From positions 27,637 to 91,636 of the forward strand of contig WKFK01000009.1 in NCBI GenBank assembly GCA_014872815.1: DNA of 64,000 bases. Reading direction: 5' to 3'. The notes under the pieces are model-generated. The model saw only the letters and a list, made by a program, of their open reading frames with translations, ran no database searches and was not told the origin of the DNA. Positions 8,867 to 17,030 of this stretch are shown here, piece by piece (position 1 is the stretch's first letter; each line of letters starts with the position of its first letter). The stretch is from Paracoccaceae bacterium. GTDB taxonomy: Bacteria > Pseudomonadota > Alphaproteobacteria > Rhodobacterales > Rhodobacteraceae. The translations under genes and the position numbers were made by a program.

Positions 8867-9176
8867 CGTTAATAGTACCTTTGTTCCCTGGTATCAAAAT
8901 TCGGGACCAATCTAGAAATACGGTCCTTAACAGACCCCTTACAAAGCCAAATTCTCTCCCGCATTGCGGGTAGAGTGGTAAATTTTACCCTTTTATTTTA
9001 TGTATTTAGAAGTGACCTTTACCTAATCTATGCTCTTAATAGCGCTCACCAAACCAAACAGACCAATAACGCGCGAGGCATGAAAACTTGGGAGCAAAAC
9101 AACCCTGAGACAACAAAAAACCTCCCGCACTCCTGTGCGAGAGGTTCCAATTTTTTGGGGCAGTTCGCTTGTTCTC
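8867..9176. other. Intergenic region
   Basis: About 310 bases between the chemoreceptor start and the nosX stop, both on the minus strand. It should hold the chemoreceptor promoter, which I cannot place, and it contains the nosX terminator at 9119-9156. No supported ORF. Confidence 0.6.
9115..9156 (-). terminator. Terminator of nosX (possibly bidirectional)
   Basis: The stem AACCTC-C-CGCAC with GTGCG-A-GAGGTT (9119-9146, loop TCCT) is flanked by six A on the left, which read as a T-run on the minus strand after nosX, and by six T on the right (9151-9156), so it could also stop plus-strand transcripts. Confidence 0.8.
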
Positions 9177-10070
9177 TTAGGCGAGCGCCTCGATGCGCGC
9201 TTCGGCAAACTGCTCTACCATCGCGCGACCTGCGGCCTCATCCATCAGGCACAGCGCGGTTGACAGTGCGTCCGCCACAGCGGCCTTAGGTGCGGACACA
9301 GAGGCCAGCGCCTGAACGCTTGCGGCGCCGTTTGGCAGGAAGATGTGGCCTTCGGTGCCGGACAGAACGGTTGCCGATGGCGCGGAAGTTGCCAGCGCCC
9401 GGTCGGTTAGGGTCACGCGGGCCACAATGTCACCCTCAGGGGTGGACACACCCGCTTTCCAGCCAGCGCCATCCGCTTTGGTGCCCAGCGCGGCGACTTC
9501 GCCCATATCCATCAGCACATTGGTCAGGCCTGCGTCTTGCATCAGCGCCACAACGCGGTCGGTCACGTAGCCCTGCGCGATGCCGTTCAAGGTCAGTGCC
9601 ATGCCGTCGGTGTCAAACTTCACCGCTGTGGTGTCGAACTGGACGTTCTGCCAACCTACGAGGCCCTGAGCGCTGGACACGTCGCCCTTGCCACCCTTAG
9701 CCAGCCACAGCGGCTGAACGGATGGGTCAAACGCGCCACCGCTGGCTTTGTGGATGGCGTCGCTCAGGCTCAGCACTTCCAGCAGCTCTGGCGCAGGGGC
9801 GGCCAGAACACCGTCACGATTCAGCGTGGTCAGCGCGCTCTCACGATACAGGGAGAAGATCCCTTCCAGACGGGACAGCTCAGCTTCCACCGCGGCAAAG
9901 ATCGGCGCCGCCTCAGAGGCACTCATACCTGCGATTTTCATCTGCGCCGGTGCGCCCAGCGCGATGCCGGACCAGGTGGCGGTTTCAGTTGCGGCCATGG
10001 CCATACCCGCAGGCACAGCGGCGCTGGCGGCGGCGATGGTCAGAAAACGGCGGCGGTTCAAACGGGTCAT
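9177..10070 (-). CDS. nosX: ApbE family FAD:protein FMN transferase, NosX type, Tat-exported
   Basis: The ATG at 10070 is chosen because it follows GGAGAC and begins with a Tat signal (RLNRRRFLTIAAASAA); the longer open frame upstream is nosL remnant. The 297-residue product is an ApbE-type flavin transferase, which covalently attaches FMN to a Thr of target proteins using FAD and Mg2+. In nos clusters NosX flavinylates NosR. The stop of the nosL remnant overlaps this start as ATGA, the junction expected in nosLX operons. nosX looks intact although nosZ, nosF and nosL are destroyed. It may persist by serving another flavoprotein such as RnfG or NqrC; that is inference. Confidence 0.88.
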   Translation of the reverse strand: MTRLNRRRFLTIAAASAAVPAGMAMAATETATWSGIALGAPAQMKIAGMSASEAAPIFAAVEAELSRLEGIFSLYRESALTTLNRDGVLAAPAPELLEVLSLSDAIHKASGGAFDPSVQPLWLAKGGKGDVSSAQGLVGWQNVQFDTTAVKFDTDGMALTLNGIAQGYVTDRVVALMQDAGLTNVLMDMGEVAALGTKADGAGWKAGVSTPEGDIVARVTLTDRALATSAPSATVLSGTEGHIFLPNGAASVQALASVSAPKAAVADALSTALCLMDEAAGRAMVEQFAEARIEALA

Positions 10071-10356
10071 GACGGGGTCTCCAGCGTCTGATCTAAATCT
10101 ATCGGTCCAAGGACTGCTTCGGTGGAGATAGCATCCAATGACATAATTTGCCCACCCCATTGGGCCGCAAAAATTGCCGCTTTGTGCACTTCTTTGACCG
10201 CAACCACCTCCTAAGCGCCCATTCCCCGGCCACTTTGGCCCCAATAACGAAAAGTGCGCCCTCTGCGAGCACCCAATTTTCGATTCCCGGCTGCGCCCAA
10301 CTTTGCGCCGCGCCCATGTCACTCACGTAGACACCGATGATTTTGGCGAGAATTTG
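10067..10356 (-). pseudogene. nosL: nosL remnant
   Basis: On the minus strand the translation IIGVYVSDMGAAQSW, then ENWVLAEGALFVIG, matches the copper-chaperone lipoprotein NosL. After a frameshift near 10220 it resumes as GMGA-stop-EVVAVKEVHKAAIF, then AAQWGGQIMSLDA and a tail ending ETPS, followed by TGA at 10069-10067. That stop overlaps the nosX ATG. The N-terminal lipoprotein signal is gone, there is an internal stop and a shift, and the sequence is fused directly to nosF remnant. Confidence 0.75.
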
Positions 10357-10522
10357 GATCCAAGGCGCTGGTCGGCTCATCCAACGAGGCCGGCTTCAGC
10401 TTGCCCAACAGCACTTGCGCCAGACCCGGCCTGTGTCGCATTCCTTTGGAATAACTGTCCATGCGCCGGTCCAGCGCGTCCGCGACACCAACACGTGGCA
10501 GCAATCCGGCAATATCGGCCTT
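10355..10522 (-). pseudogene. nosF: nosF remnant (ABC ATPase fragment)
   Basis: About 56 codons on the minus strand encode the part from helical domain to Walker B of a NosF-type ATPase: LPRVGVADALDRR, then the signature SYSKGMRHRPGLAQVLLG and Walker B LDEPTSALDP. Walker A and the C-terminus are missing. It abuts nosZ remnant on one side and nosL on the other, so nosD, most of nosF and nosY have been deleted. Confidence 0.8.
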
Positions 10523-10532
10523 CTGCCCAGCC

Positions 10533-11050
10533 CGCTGCTTCGAGGTTCCACGTCACAACCTGACTGTCGAGAAACAGCGCGGTGAAGCAGGTGCCTTTGC
10601 CGACTGGCGCGGTCTTGATGCCTTGTGGCCATTTTGGACTAGACACGTAGCGGGTGTCGGTCTTGTTGCCCCCTCGCGGCCATCCACGACGTTCACACCG
10701 TTGAGTTCCTGATCATCGCCCATCTCGATCGCTTTCTCGATTTCCGCGATGTTGAACACCACCACATGGTCCAGTGCGTTCTCGGTCATCTCCACAAGGT
10801 GCATACCCTTCTCTGAGGTATAAGAAGTCGCCTACGCGTGTTTGCCCCGATAGTCACACTCAGTGGTGTCGAGGTTGCCGGAGACACTCACCAGCCACGC
10901 CACTTCCAAGATGTCGCCATCGATAGCAGAGAAGATGTTCACGTATTTCTCTGGCTCGTTCAGGATAGACCTGTCGTTCACCAGCGGCGCTTCGTGCTCA
11001 CCGTCCGCAAAAGCAAAGCCAGTGCGTGAGTATTTCTGTGCTCGCAGGCC
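10533..11050 (-). pseudogene. nosZ: nosZ remnant (nitrous oxide reductase)
   Basis: The minus-strand translation follows NosZ in order. LRAQKYSRTGFAFADGEHEA, PLVNDRSILN and YVNIFSAIDGDILEVAW are followed by SGNLDTTECDYRGKHA, a TAG stop (near 10833), [10 protein letters not shown] and [14 protein letters not shown]. Then come [10 protein letters not shown], a frameshift near 10675, [17 protein letters not shown], a deletion, and [18 protein letters not shown]. About 170 residues of the propeller survive; the N-terminus and the whole CuA domain are absent. The gene is dead, so N2O reduction is not encoded by this locus. The upstream segment 11051-11220 is fused foreign or unrecognisable sequence. 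Confidence 0.85.
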
Positions 11051-11455
11051 GAGGACACGCAACTCGCCGGGCTCCCCCTTCTCAGGCCGTTTCGCGGCGC
11101 GCCCGTCGTCCATCTCGGCAAAGGCTTTGTTCCCCTAGCCCACATCCAGCGCCACCCGCTTCACACTGGTCAGCACCGCATCTGCGTCAATCTTGATAGC
11201 CGGCTCTCTCAATCCGCAACTTGATTGTCATCAGGCCTCTATAGGCTTCCCCGGCAAAGCATCTTCTCAACCACAACACATCCCCTAGCCCCTGCCTAGG
11301 ATCAACCAATCATTTACCCTAACCCACTGAATTTAATAAATACACCAATCAAATCGGACAAAGATTTCACACAATAGAGACACTCCAGAAATTCTGAATT
11401 TAGGATCCAATTAACACCCCCATCGTACCACCTTAAGCACTAAGGAGTGGGTACT
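11051..11455. other. Non-coding stretch between nosZ remnant and Hint/RTX gene
   Basis: The part 11051-11220 is open in short pieces on the minus strand but matches nothing I recognise in NosZ or NosR. From about 11290 the DNA becomes AT-rich and probably contains the promoter of the plus-strand Hint/RTX gene. The last 30 bases form the hairpin at 11425-11454. Confidence 0.5.
11425..11454 (+). promoter_or_regulatory. Hairpin sequestering the ribosome binding site of the Hint/RTX gene
   Basis: The 5' arm GTACCACCTTA (11425-11435) and 3' arm TAAGGAGTGGGTAC (11441-11454) pair over 11 bases with three bulged bases in the 3' arm, around the loop AGCAC. The Shine-Dalgarno AAGGAG (11442-11447) for the ATG at 11456 lies wholly in the 3' arm. 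Such a structure could control translation (thermometer-like or protein/ligand-opened). Confidence 0.5.
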
Positions 11456-13384
11456 ATGACAACTTTTACGGGTTACTTGGTTAGTCTGGATGTCGGATCA
11501 GACGGTCTGGGTACGAGTGACGAAATCAACACGAGCTTTAGTGGCTCGCATATTTTTTCCGAAACAGACAAAGCACTTGGCACAGGATCGGCGACATTTT
11601 CTGGATACGGTTCTGTCACAGGCACGTTTTACGAACAAGGCGGACAAGCCTACTTTGTACCGGACAACATCTACTTCAACCCTGCAGGCGCCTTAGGCAT
11701 TGTAGACAGCTTCACGGACGCCATCACTGGCAGCAGCAGCGATGACAACATCGTAGGCACAAACACGGGTGACGATGTCATTTACGACACCGATGGCGAT
11801 GTGAACGCCCACACAGGCAACGATACAATCACCGCAGGAGATGGCAACGACAGCGTCGTTTTTGGCGATGGCAACGACAGTATCGATGGAGGAACCGGTG
11901 ACGACCAAATCGGTTTGGCAAACACAGGCAGTGGCGACAACGTCCTTTATGGGGGATCTGGCTATGACACGATCTACGGCGGGAGCGGCAATGACAGCAT
12001 TGATGGCGGAACCGGCGACGATCTGATCTACGGCGGTGACGGGGACGACACCATCTCTGGCGGGTCTGGCGATGATGAGCTGTATGGCGGAGACGGCAAT
12101 GATGTCTTCAACGTCCACGCGGTCCCGAACAGCCCCTACATAGACGACGAAGTAGACATTGACGGCGGATCCGGATGGGACACGCTCTCGTTTGACCAGG
12201 GCGGATACAGCACTGGCGTCACCGTACAATACACATATGACGCAGAAGATGGCGACGGCGATTGGGAATTCGTCTTTGGGTCCATTGACGGGGATTTCAC
12301 AAGCATAGAAGCCGTCCGTACGACGGACAACGCCGACTATGTTGACGCCTCACTCGCCAACACCGGCATGCTCTGGGTCACAGGCGATGGCAAAGACACG
12401 ATTTTGGGTTCACAAGGGGACGATGAAATCTGGTCAGGCAGTGATGACGATCTGATCACGGCCGGTGCAGGGGATGACACGATCGGCAGCGGCGCCGGGG
12501 ACGACACGCTGACCGGCGGCGCCGGCGACGATGTTTTTGCCATTGAAGACAATGACGGTGCCGACATCATCACTGACTTCACCATGGATGGCAGCCAATG
12601 GGACCAACTTGACGTCAGTGAACTGACCAACGCAGATGGCGACCCGGTGACCGTGCGCGATGTCCATGTTGTTGCCGACAAAGTTGGCGACACCATTTTG
12701 ATGTTCCCCAATGGGGAAGTCGTAAACCTTCAGGGCATCCCTGCGAGTTCAGTAGACTCAAAAAAGCTCGTCCAAATGGGTATTCCCTGTTTAACAACGG
12801 GCGCAATGATCACCACCCCTAACGGTGCTGTTCCGATTGAACGGCTACGCACCGGCGACTTGGTGCAAACCTTGGATCATGGGCCGCAACCGATTGCCTG
12901 GATTGGCAAACGCCATCTTACACAAGCGGACTTACTCGCCTTTCCAAAGCTGCGGCCTGTACACATCCGCGCGGGCGCGCTTGGCAACACGTGTGACATG
13001 CTGGTCTCCCCGCAACACGGCATGATGACCACACAAGACTGCAACACACCGCAGTTAGCGCGCGCCATTCACTTGGCCCGCAACGGCGGTCCCGGTTTTC
13101 GGGTGGCTTATGGTGTGCGCGACGTGACCTATTATCACCTGATGTTTGAGCGACACGAAATCATCATCGCCGATGGAACCCCATCAGAAAGCTTCTATCC
13201 CGGCCCGATGGCCATGGGAGCACTGAACAATGACGCGCAAAGAGAGATTGCCCTTCTGTTTCCAGCGCTGCTGACACGATCGGCGATGGCTGCCTATGGT
13301 CCCACCGCGCGTCGGTTTGTCAAACGCCGCGCGCTGTCGCGAGACACCGCCGCTCTATTTGAACCCAAGCGCGCCTTTGCCTGA
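11456..13384 (+). CDS. RTX-repeat protein with C-terminal Hint (Hint_2) domain
   Basis: The ATG at 11456 follows AAGGAG by eight bases; an in-frame GTG three codons earlier lies inside the Shine-Dalgarno and is unlikely. The 642-residue protein has no Sec signal. Residues about 85-215 and 285-370 hold acidic Gly/Asp repeats such as GGSGNDSIDGGTGDDLIYGG, binding Ca2+ in a beta-roll. From Cys445 the sequence PCLTTGAMITTPNGAVPIE, then RLRTGDLVQTLDHGPQPIAW, is a Hint_2 domain of the kind common in roseobacters, related to intein/hedgehog autoprocessing folds. It is probably exported by a type I system encoded elsewhere. Whether the Hint domain cleaves is unknown. Confidence 0.88.
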   Translation: MTTFTGYLVSLDVGSDGLGTSDEINTSFSGSHIFSETDKALGTGSATFSGYGSVTGTFYEQGGQAYFVPDNIYFNPAGALGIVDSFTDAITGSSSDDNIVGTNTGDDVIYDTDGDVNAHTGNDTITAGDGNDSVVFGDGNDSIDGGTGDDQIGLANTGSGDNVLYGGSGYDTIYGGSGNDSIDGGTGDDLIYGGDGDDTISGGSGDDELYGGDGNDVFNVHAVPNSPYIDDEVDIDGGSGWDTLSFDQGGYSTGVTVQYTYDAEDGDGDWEFVFGSIDGDFTSIEAVRTTDNADYVDASLANTGMLWVTGDGKDTILGSQGDDEIWSGSDDDLITAGAGDDTIGSGAGDDTLTGGAGDDVFAIEDNDGADIITDFTMDGSQWDQLDVSELTNADGDPVTVRDVHVVADKVGDTILMFPNGEVVNLQGIPASSVDSKKLVQMGIPCLTTGAMITTPNGAVPIERLRTGDLVQTLDHGPQPIAWIGKRHLTQADLLAFPKLRPVHIRAGALGNTCDMLVSPQHGMMTTQDCNTPQLARAIHLARNGGPGFRVAYGVRDVTYYHLMFERHEIIIADGTPSESFYPGPMAMGALNNDAQREIALLFPALLTRSAMAAYGPTARRFVKRRALSRDTAALFEPKRAFA

Positions 13385-13390
13385 GACAGA

Positions 13391-13428
13391 ACCAAGGCCC
13401 ACAGCGCTCCCCGGCTGCGGGCCTTGGT
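13391..13428. terminator. Long stem-loop downstream of Hint/RTX gene
   Basis: ACCAAGGCCC..GGGCCTTGGT with inner CAGC/GCTG forms a strong stem just after the stop at 13384. It also lies beyond the ugpC-type stop at 13518 on the other strand, so it may separate both convergent units. There is no T-run. Confidence 0.55.
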
Positions 13429-13458
13429 AAGACAAGTGTTAACAGAATAACACACCTC

Positions 13459-13493
13459 CGCGATACAGACGTAATACCGACACGATACCGACG
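13459..13493. repeat. Three tandem copies of an 11-base motif (GATACCGACGT type)
   Basis: GATACAGACGT-AATACCGACAC-GATACCGACGT repeats with 11-base period, one helical turn. A closely related two-copy block lies in opposite orientation at 21226-21248; the 23-base cores (13459-13481 and the complement of 21226-21248) differ at one base. Both copies are intergenic and bracket the LacI/ABC operon. Confidence 0.6.
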
Positions 13494-13517
13494 TGCCAAA
13501 TCGCCAAAGGTTACCCA

Positions 13518-14579
13518 TTAACCCTCAAGCCGCAGACCGTTTGTGTCAAAGAAATGTGTGCGGTCCTCAGGAAAGGCCAAACCCACAGCATCACCTTCGG
13601 TGAAAACCCCTTGATCCCCGTCCACACGCACCACTACCTTGTCGTCCTGACCGACATCGACGATCAGAAAGGTATCCGCGCCAAGGTACTCAATAACCTC
13701 AATTTTTCCGTCACATTGCCCTGCGCCAACCGCGCAAGTCCGGATGTGTTCCGGCCGCACACCTACCTTGCTCGCAACGCCATCGAGGCCAAAGGTTCCG
13801 CGGCCCCCAACGCTTAATTGATACAGCGCATCTCCCGCCTCAGCCGCACAATCCAGGATGTTCATCTTAGGGCTGCCAATGAACTGCGCCACGAATAAAT
13901 TCGCTGGTTTTTCATAGAGTTGCCGTGGGGTGCCGACTTGGGCAATAGTGCCAAACTCCAGCACCACAATCCGGTCTGCCAGCGTCATCGCCTCGACCTG
14001 ATCATGCGTCACATAAATCATCGTGCGCTTCAAATCCTGATGCAACTTGGCGATCTCATAGCGTGTTTCCACCCGCAACGCGGCATCGAGATTGGACAGC
14101 GGTTCATCAAACAAAAACGCCGTCGGATCTCGCACAATCGAGCGCCCAATCGCCACCCGCTGCCGCTGTCCCCCGGACAGATCCTTCGGTCGACGATCCA
14201 GATACTCAGAGAGCTTCAATACCTCCGCCGCCTGCGCCACCTGCCGGTCGATCTCGTCTTTCTTAACCCCAGCTACTTTCAGGGAAAACCCCATGTTCTC
14301 CGCCACCGTCAGATGCGGATACAGCGCGTAGGATTGGAACACCATCGTCAGCCCGCGCTTGCTTGGCGGGTGGTCGGTGACGTCGTTTCCGTCAATCTCA
14401 ATTGCGCCGCGAGAAATGTCTTCCAGGCCGCCAATCATACGCAGCAGAGTCGACTTGCCACAGCCCGACGGCCCGACAAAGACAACAAACTCGCCGTCCT
14501 GAATTTCAAGATCCACCCCTTTGATGACCTGCGCATTGCCAAACCACTTCTCAACCGCTTTGAGTGAAATCGCCCCCAT
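13518..14579 (-). CDS. ABC transporter ATPase, UgpC/MalK type
   Basis: The ATG at 14579 overlaps the stop of the hydrolase gene as ATGA; the longer frame upstream overlaps that gene and is not used. The 353-residue product has Walker [10 protein letters not shown], the Q-loop, signature [14 protein letters not shown], Walker [13 protein letters not shown] and the switch His in [11 protein letters not shown]-terminal TOBE/OB domain is typical of carbohydrate importers of the MalK/UgpC group. It is the last gene of the lacI-SBP-permease-permease-hydrolase-ATPase operon and powers uptake with the two permeases. Confidence 0.93.
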   Translation of the reverse strand: MGAISLKAVEKWFGNAQVIKGVDLEIQDGEFVVFVGPSGCGKSTLLRMIGGLEDISRGAIEIDGNDVTDHPPSKRGLTMVFQSYALYPHLTVAENMGFSLKVAGVKKDEIDRQVAQAAEVLKLSEYLDRRPKDLSGGQRQRVAIGRSIVRDPTAFLFDEPLSNLDAALRVETRYEIAKLHQDLKRTMIYVTHDQVEAMTLADRIVVLEFGTIAQVGTPRQLYEKPANLFVAQFIGSPKMNILDCAAEAGDALYQLSVGGRGTFGLDGVASKVGVRPEHIRTCAVGAGQCDGKIEVIEYLGADTFLIVDVGQDDKVVVRVDGDQGVFTEGDAVGLAFPEDRTHFFDTNGLRLEG

Positions 14580-15823
14580 CAGTTTCCTCCCGCCCAAGCC
14601 AGCCACACAGCGGCGGTCCAGGTGAAGGTCCCCCCGCCTGCCGCGCTGCCGGTAAATGGATCAAAATATTCAGCAAATCCGTGTTCCGCGATCAAATCGC
14701 CAGTCTTCTTTGCCAGTATTCTGGCCTCATCAACGTGGCCCATATTCGCGAGTCCCATGCCAATCAGCATGTTCACAATCGCCCATGTCGGACCACGCCA
14801 ATAGCGCCGCGCATCAAAGGTGTCTGCCTCAGGATCATTGCTGGGGACTGGGTATTTCACCCGGTCCATCACATCCCGCAAGCGCGCCAACATGTCCTTG
14901 TTTTCAATACCCGCAAACCAACACAGGTAGGACGCATTGGACACACATCCGGCCCATTCGCCACTCAACACATCACGGCTGTCATAGCTGCCCAGAGCCG
15001 GGTTCCACAGCGTCGCCGCCCCCGCTTCAAGCCGCTTGATGTCCGCCTCAAGTGTTGCGGTATCTTCGCCCAATGCCTGCCCCACCGCGCGCAGATCACG
15101 GGCTGCACGCAACGTCGTGAAAGTCATGGTAGGATCAGCAACACGGAAAGGACTTTCGGCCAGCATCGCAGCCTGATCCCATTTCAAGCGGCGGCCAATC
15201 TGCACCAGTTTGATGTAGCGGTCGTAATCAAATTTTGTTGGACGGTCTGCACTGTCCACATGTTGTGTGTCACGGCGGGTGTATTCGCCAACATCGGAGG
15301 CGTCCATACGCTGCATGGTGTTGTCCCAATCCGGCGCGTTATCCCGCCCCGTTTCCCACGGGTGCGTGGTACACACCGCGCCTCGATGCAAGCGCCATCG
15401 CATGATCCAGCTGTGCCATTTCAGCATCCTGGGATAGAGCGCCGCGATGCGCGTGCGACCGGCCTCTTCATCCTGCGCCCAAATCAGTCGCGCCATCGTG
15501 GCGGCAATCGGCGGCTGGATGATTCCGGACGACGGAATTGGCCCTTCGCAGCCCCAAACCTCGGGCCCAGGGAAATACCCCGGGTCACTCTTGTGAAAGA
15601 GAATGTGCGGCACCATGCCATCATCCCATTGGCCCTGGAACAAGGTCTCGATCTCCACCCACGCGCGCTCCACATCAAACTGCGCAAAGCCAAGCGCGGC
15701 CACAGCGCTGTCCCAGTTCCACTGATATGGGTAGAGACCGGCTGTTGGGACGGTGTAGCCACCCCGATCATTGGTGATCAGGACCTCTTTGGCCTCTGCG
15801 CTAATATCCTGAGAAGATGTCAT
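14579..15823 (-). CDS. GH63-like glycoside hydrolase (mannosyl/glucosylglycerate hydrolase type)
   Basis: A 414-residue (alpha/alpha)6-barrel protein without signal peptide, hence cytoplasmic. The segments [15 protein letters not shown] near residue 32, [34 protein letters not shown] and the C-terminal [17 protein letters not shown] are characteristic of MGH1-like enzymes of family GH63, which hydrolyse mannosylglycerate or glucosylglycerate. It sits inside a sugar ABC operon, 4 bases after the inner permease and overlapping the ATPase start. The transported solute is therefore probably hydrolysed by this enzyme. Glucosylglycerate, mannosylglycerate or glucosylglycerol, compatible solutes of marine microbes, are likely candidates; other alpha-glycosides are possible. 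Confidence 0.8.
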   Translation of the reverse strand: MTSSQDISAEAKEVLITNDRGGYTVPTAGLYPYQWNWDSAVAALGFAQFDVERAWVEIETLFQGQWDDGMVPHILFHKSDPGYFPGPEVWGCEGPIPSSGIIQPPIAATMARLIWAQDEEAGRTRIAALYPRMLKWHSWIMRWRLHRGAVCTTHPWETGRDNAPDWDNTMQRMDASDVGEYTRRDTQHVDSADRPTKFDYDRYIKLVQIGRRLKWDQAAMLAESPFRVADPTMTFTTLRAARDLRAVGQALGEDTATLEADIKRLEAGAATLWNPALGSYDSRDVLSGEWAGCVSNASYLCWFAGIENKDMLARLRDVMDRVKYPVPSNDPEADTFDARRYWRGPTWAIVNMLIGMGLANMGHVDEARILAKKTGDLIAEHGFAEYFDPFTGSAAGGGTFTWTAAVWLAWAGGN

Positions 15824-15827
15824 TTTC

Positions 15828-17030
15828 TTATCCTTTGACGGAGCCTGCTGTCAGGCCTTTGGTCATGAAACGTTCAAGTCCAAGGAACAGCACCATGATC
15901 GGTACAGTCGCGATCACCGCGCCTGCCATCAGGTGTTGCCTTGGAATTTCGGAAGAGTTGAGCATCGCCACCCCACGGGTGAGCGTGAACTTGGAAGGGT
16001 CATCGAGCAACATGAATGCCAGCAGGAATTCGTTCCAGGCGATCATGAAGACGTAGAGCGACACAGAGGCCAACGCTGGGAGGCTGAGTGGCAAGGTGAT
16101 TTTCCAGATCACCGCCAGCCGCGAGAGCCCATCCATAAGCCCGGCTTCCTCGACTTCGGTTGGCAACCCTCGGAAGTAGCCCTGCAACATGTAGAGCGCC
16201 ACCGGGATGGTCGTGACCGGATAGATCAGCACGATACCAAGGATCGAGTTGCGCAGACCGGTCATCGAAAACGCAATGTAGATCGGCAGCGCCAAGACGA
16301 TCATCGGCACCATATAAATCAACAGGATAGAACGCGAGAACGCCTTCTGGCCCTTGAACCGGAACCGCGCGACGGCATAGGCCCCGGGAACGCTGAAAGC
16401 CAAGGTGATGAACACCGTCAGCACGGAAACGTAAAACGATGTCCACATATAGGTGCCGAAGTTGAAGTCGCGGAACAGCTCCACATAGCTGCGGAACAGG
16501 CCAAAGCCCTTGCTGACCTCAATCGAGAAATCGAGCGGATTTTGCAGCAAAGCCTGTTGCGATTTCAGGCTGGTCATCACCATGACATAGAATGGGATCA
16601 CCACAATCGCGGTGAAGAAGATGTAGCCGAAACCGGTGAGGAACCGAATGATCGCCTCTTCGTATTCATGCCGGGTTAGAGCGCCAAAGTGCAGCTCTTT
16701 CAGGATCTTGGCCAAACCAAAGTGCACTCCAGACGCAAGCAGGAGCATCGCGACCGCTTGAGCCGAGCCTGATACGCCCTCGCCAATCCGCACTACACCA
16801 ACCGGAAAGAGGCACAGCACCGCGACCACTGCTGCCACACCGACTTGCGAACCAAACTTTGGCAAACGCACATAGGCAACACCTGCGACCGCCCCCCACA
16901 TCAAACACCAAAGAATTTGTGGTCTGAAGGCAGAACCGGTGGCGAAACTCATGGCCACGGCAACCGTCGTCGCCATGACAATCATCCACAGCGCGCCCAA
17001 AACTGGGCCAATGACAAAACCATTGCGCAT
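15828..17030 (-). CDS. Carbohydrate ABC permease (MalG type) with extra N-terminal membrane segments
   Basis: The ATG at 17030 overlaps the stop of the partner permease (ATGA); the 20 codons upstream in frame are not needed. The product is 400 residues, against about 280 usual for MalG. The core from about residue 130 has the BPD_transp_1 fold, and the EAA loop reads PTEVEEAGLMDGLSRLAVIW. The first 120 residues add three or four hydrophobic segments (FVIGPVLGALWMIVMATTVA, LMWGAVAGVAYVRLP, VGVAAVVAVLCLFPVGVV) not seen in standard MalG. Their role is unknown. Confidence 0.9.
   Translation of the reverse strand: MRNGFVIGPVLGALWMIVMATTVAVAMSFATGSAFRPQILWCLMWGAVAGVAYVRLPKFGSQVGVAAVVAVLCLFPVGVVRIGEGVSGSAQAVAMLLLASGVHFGLAKILKELHFGALTRHEYEEAIIRFLTGFGYIFFTAIVVIPFYVMVMTSLKSQQALLQNPLDFSIEVSKGFGLFRSYVELFRDFNFGTYMWTSFYVSVLTVFITLAFSVPGAYAVARFRFKGQKAFSRSILLIYMVPMIVLALPIYIAFSMTGLRNSILGIVLIYPVTTIPVALYMLQGYFRGLPTEVEEAGLMDGLSRLAVIWKITLPLSLPALASVSLYVFMIAWNEFLLAFMLLDDPSKFTLTRGVAMLNSSEIPRQHLMAGAVIATVPIMVLFLGLERFMTKGLTAGSVKG

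Noticed and set aside
10148..11138. Several short open frames on both strands upstream of nosX
   Set aside because: They are pieces of decayed nosZ, nosF and nosL or their antisense, not independent genes.
14564..15838. 424-codon open frame on the plus strand opposite the GH63-like gene
   Set aside because: It is the antisense shadow of a gene with clear family motifs; its translation is rich in His/Arg/Pro with no recognisable domain.
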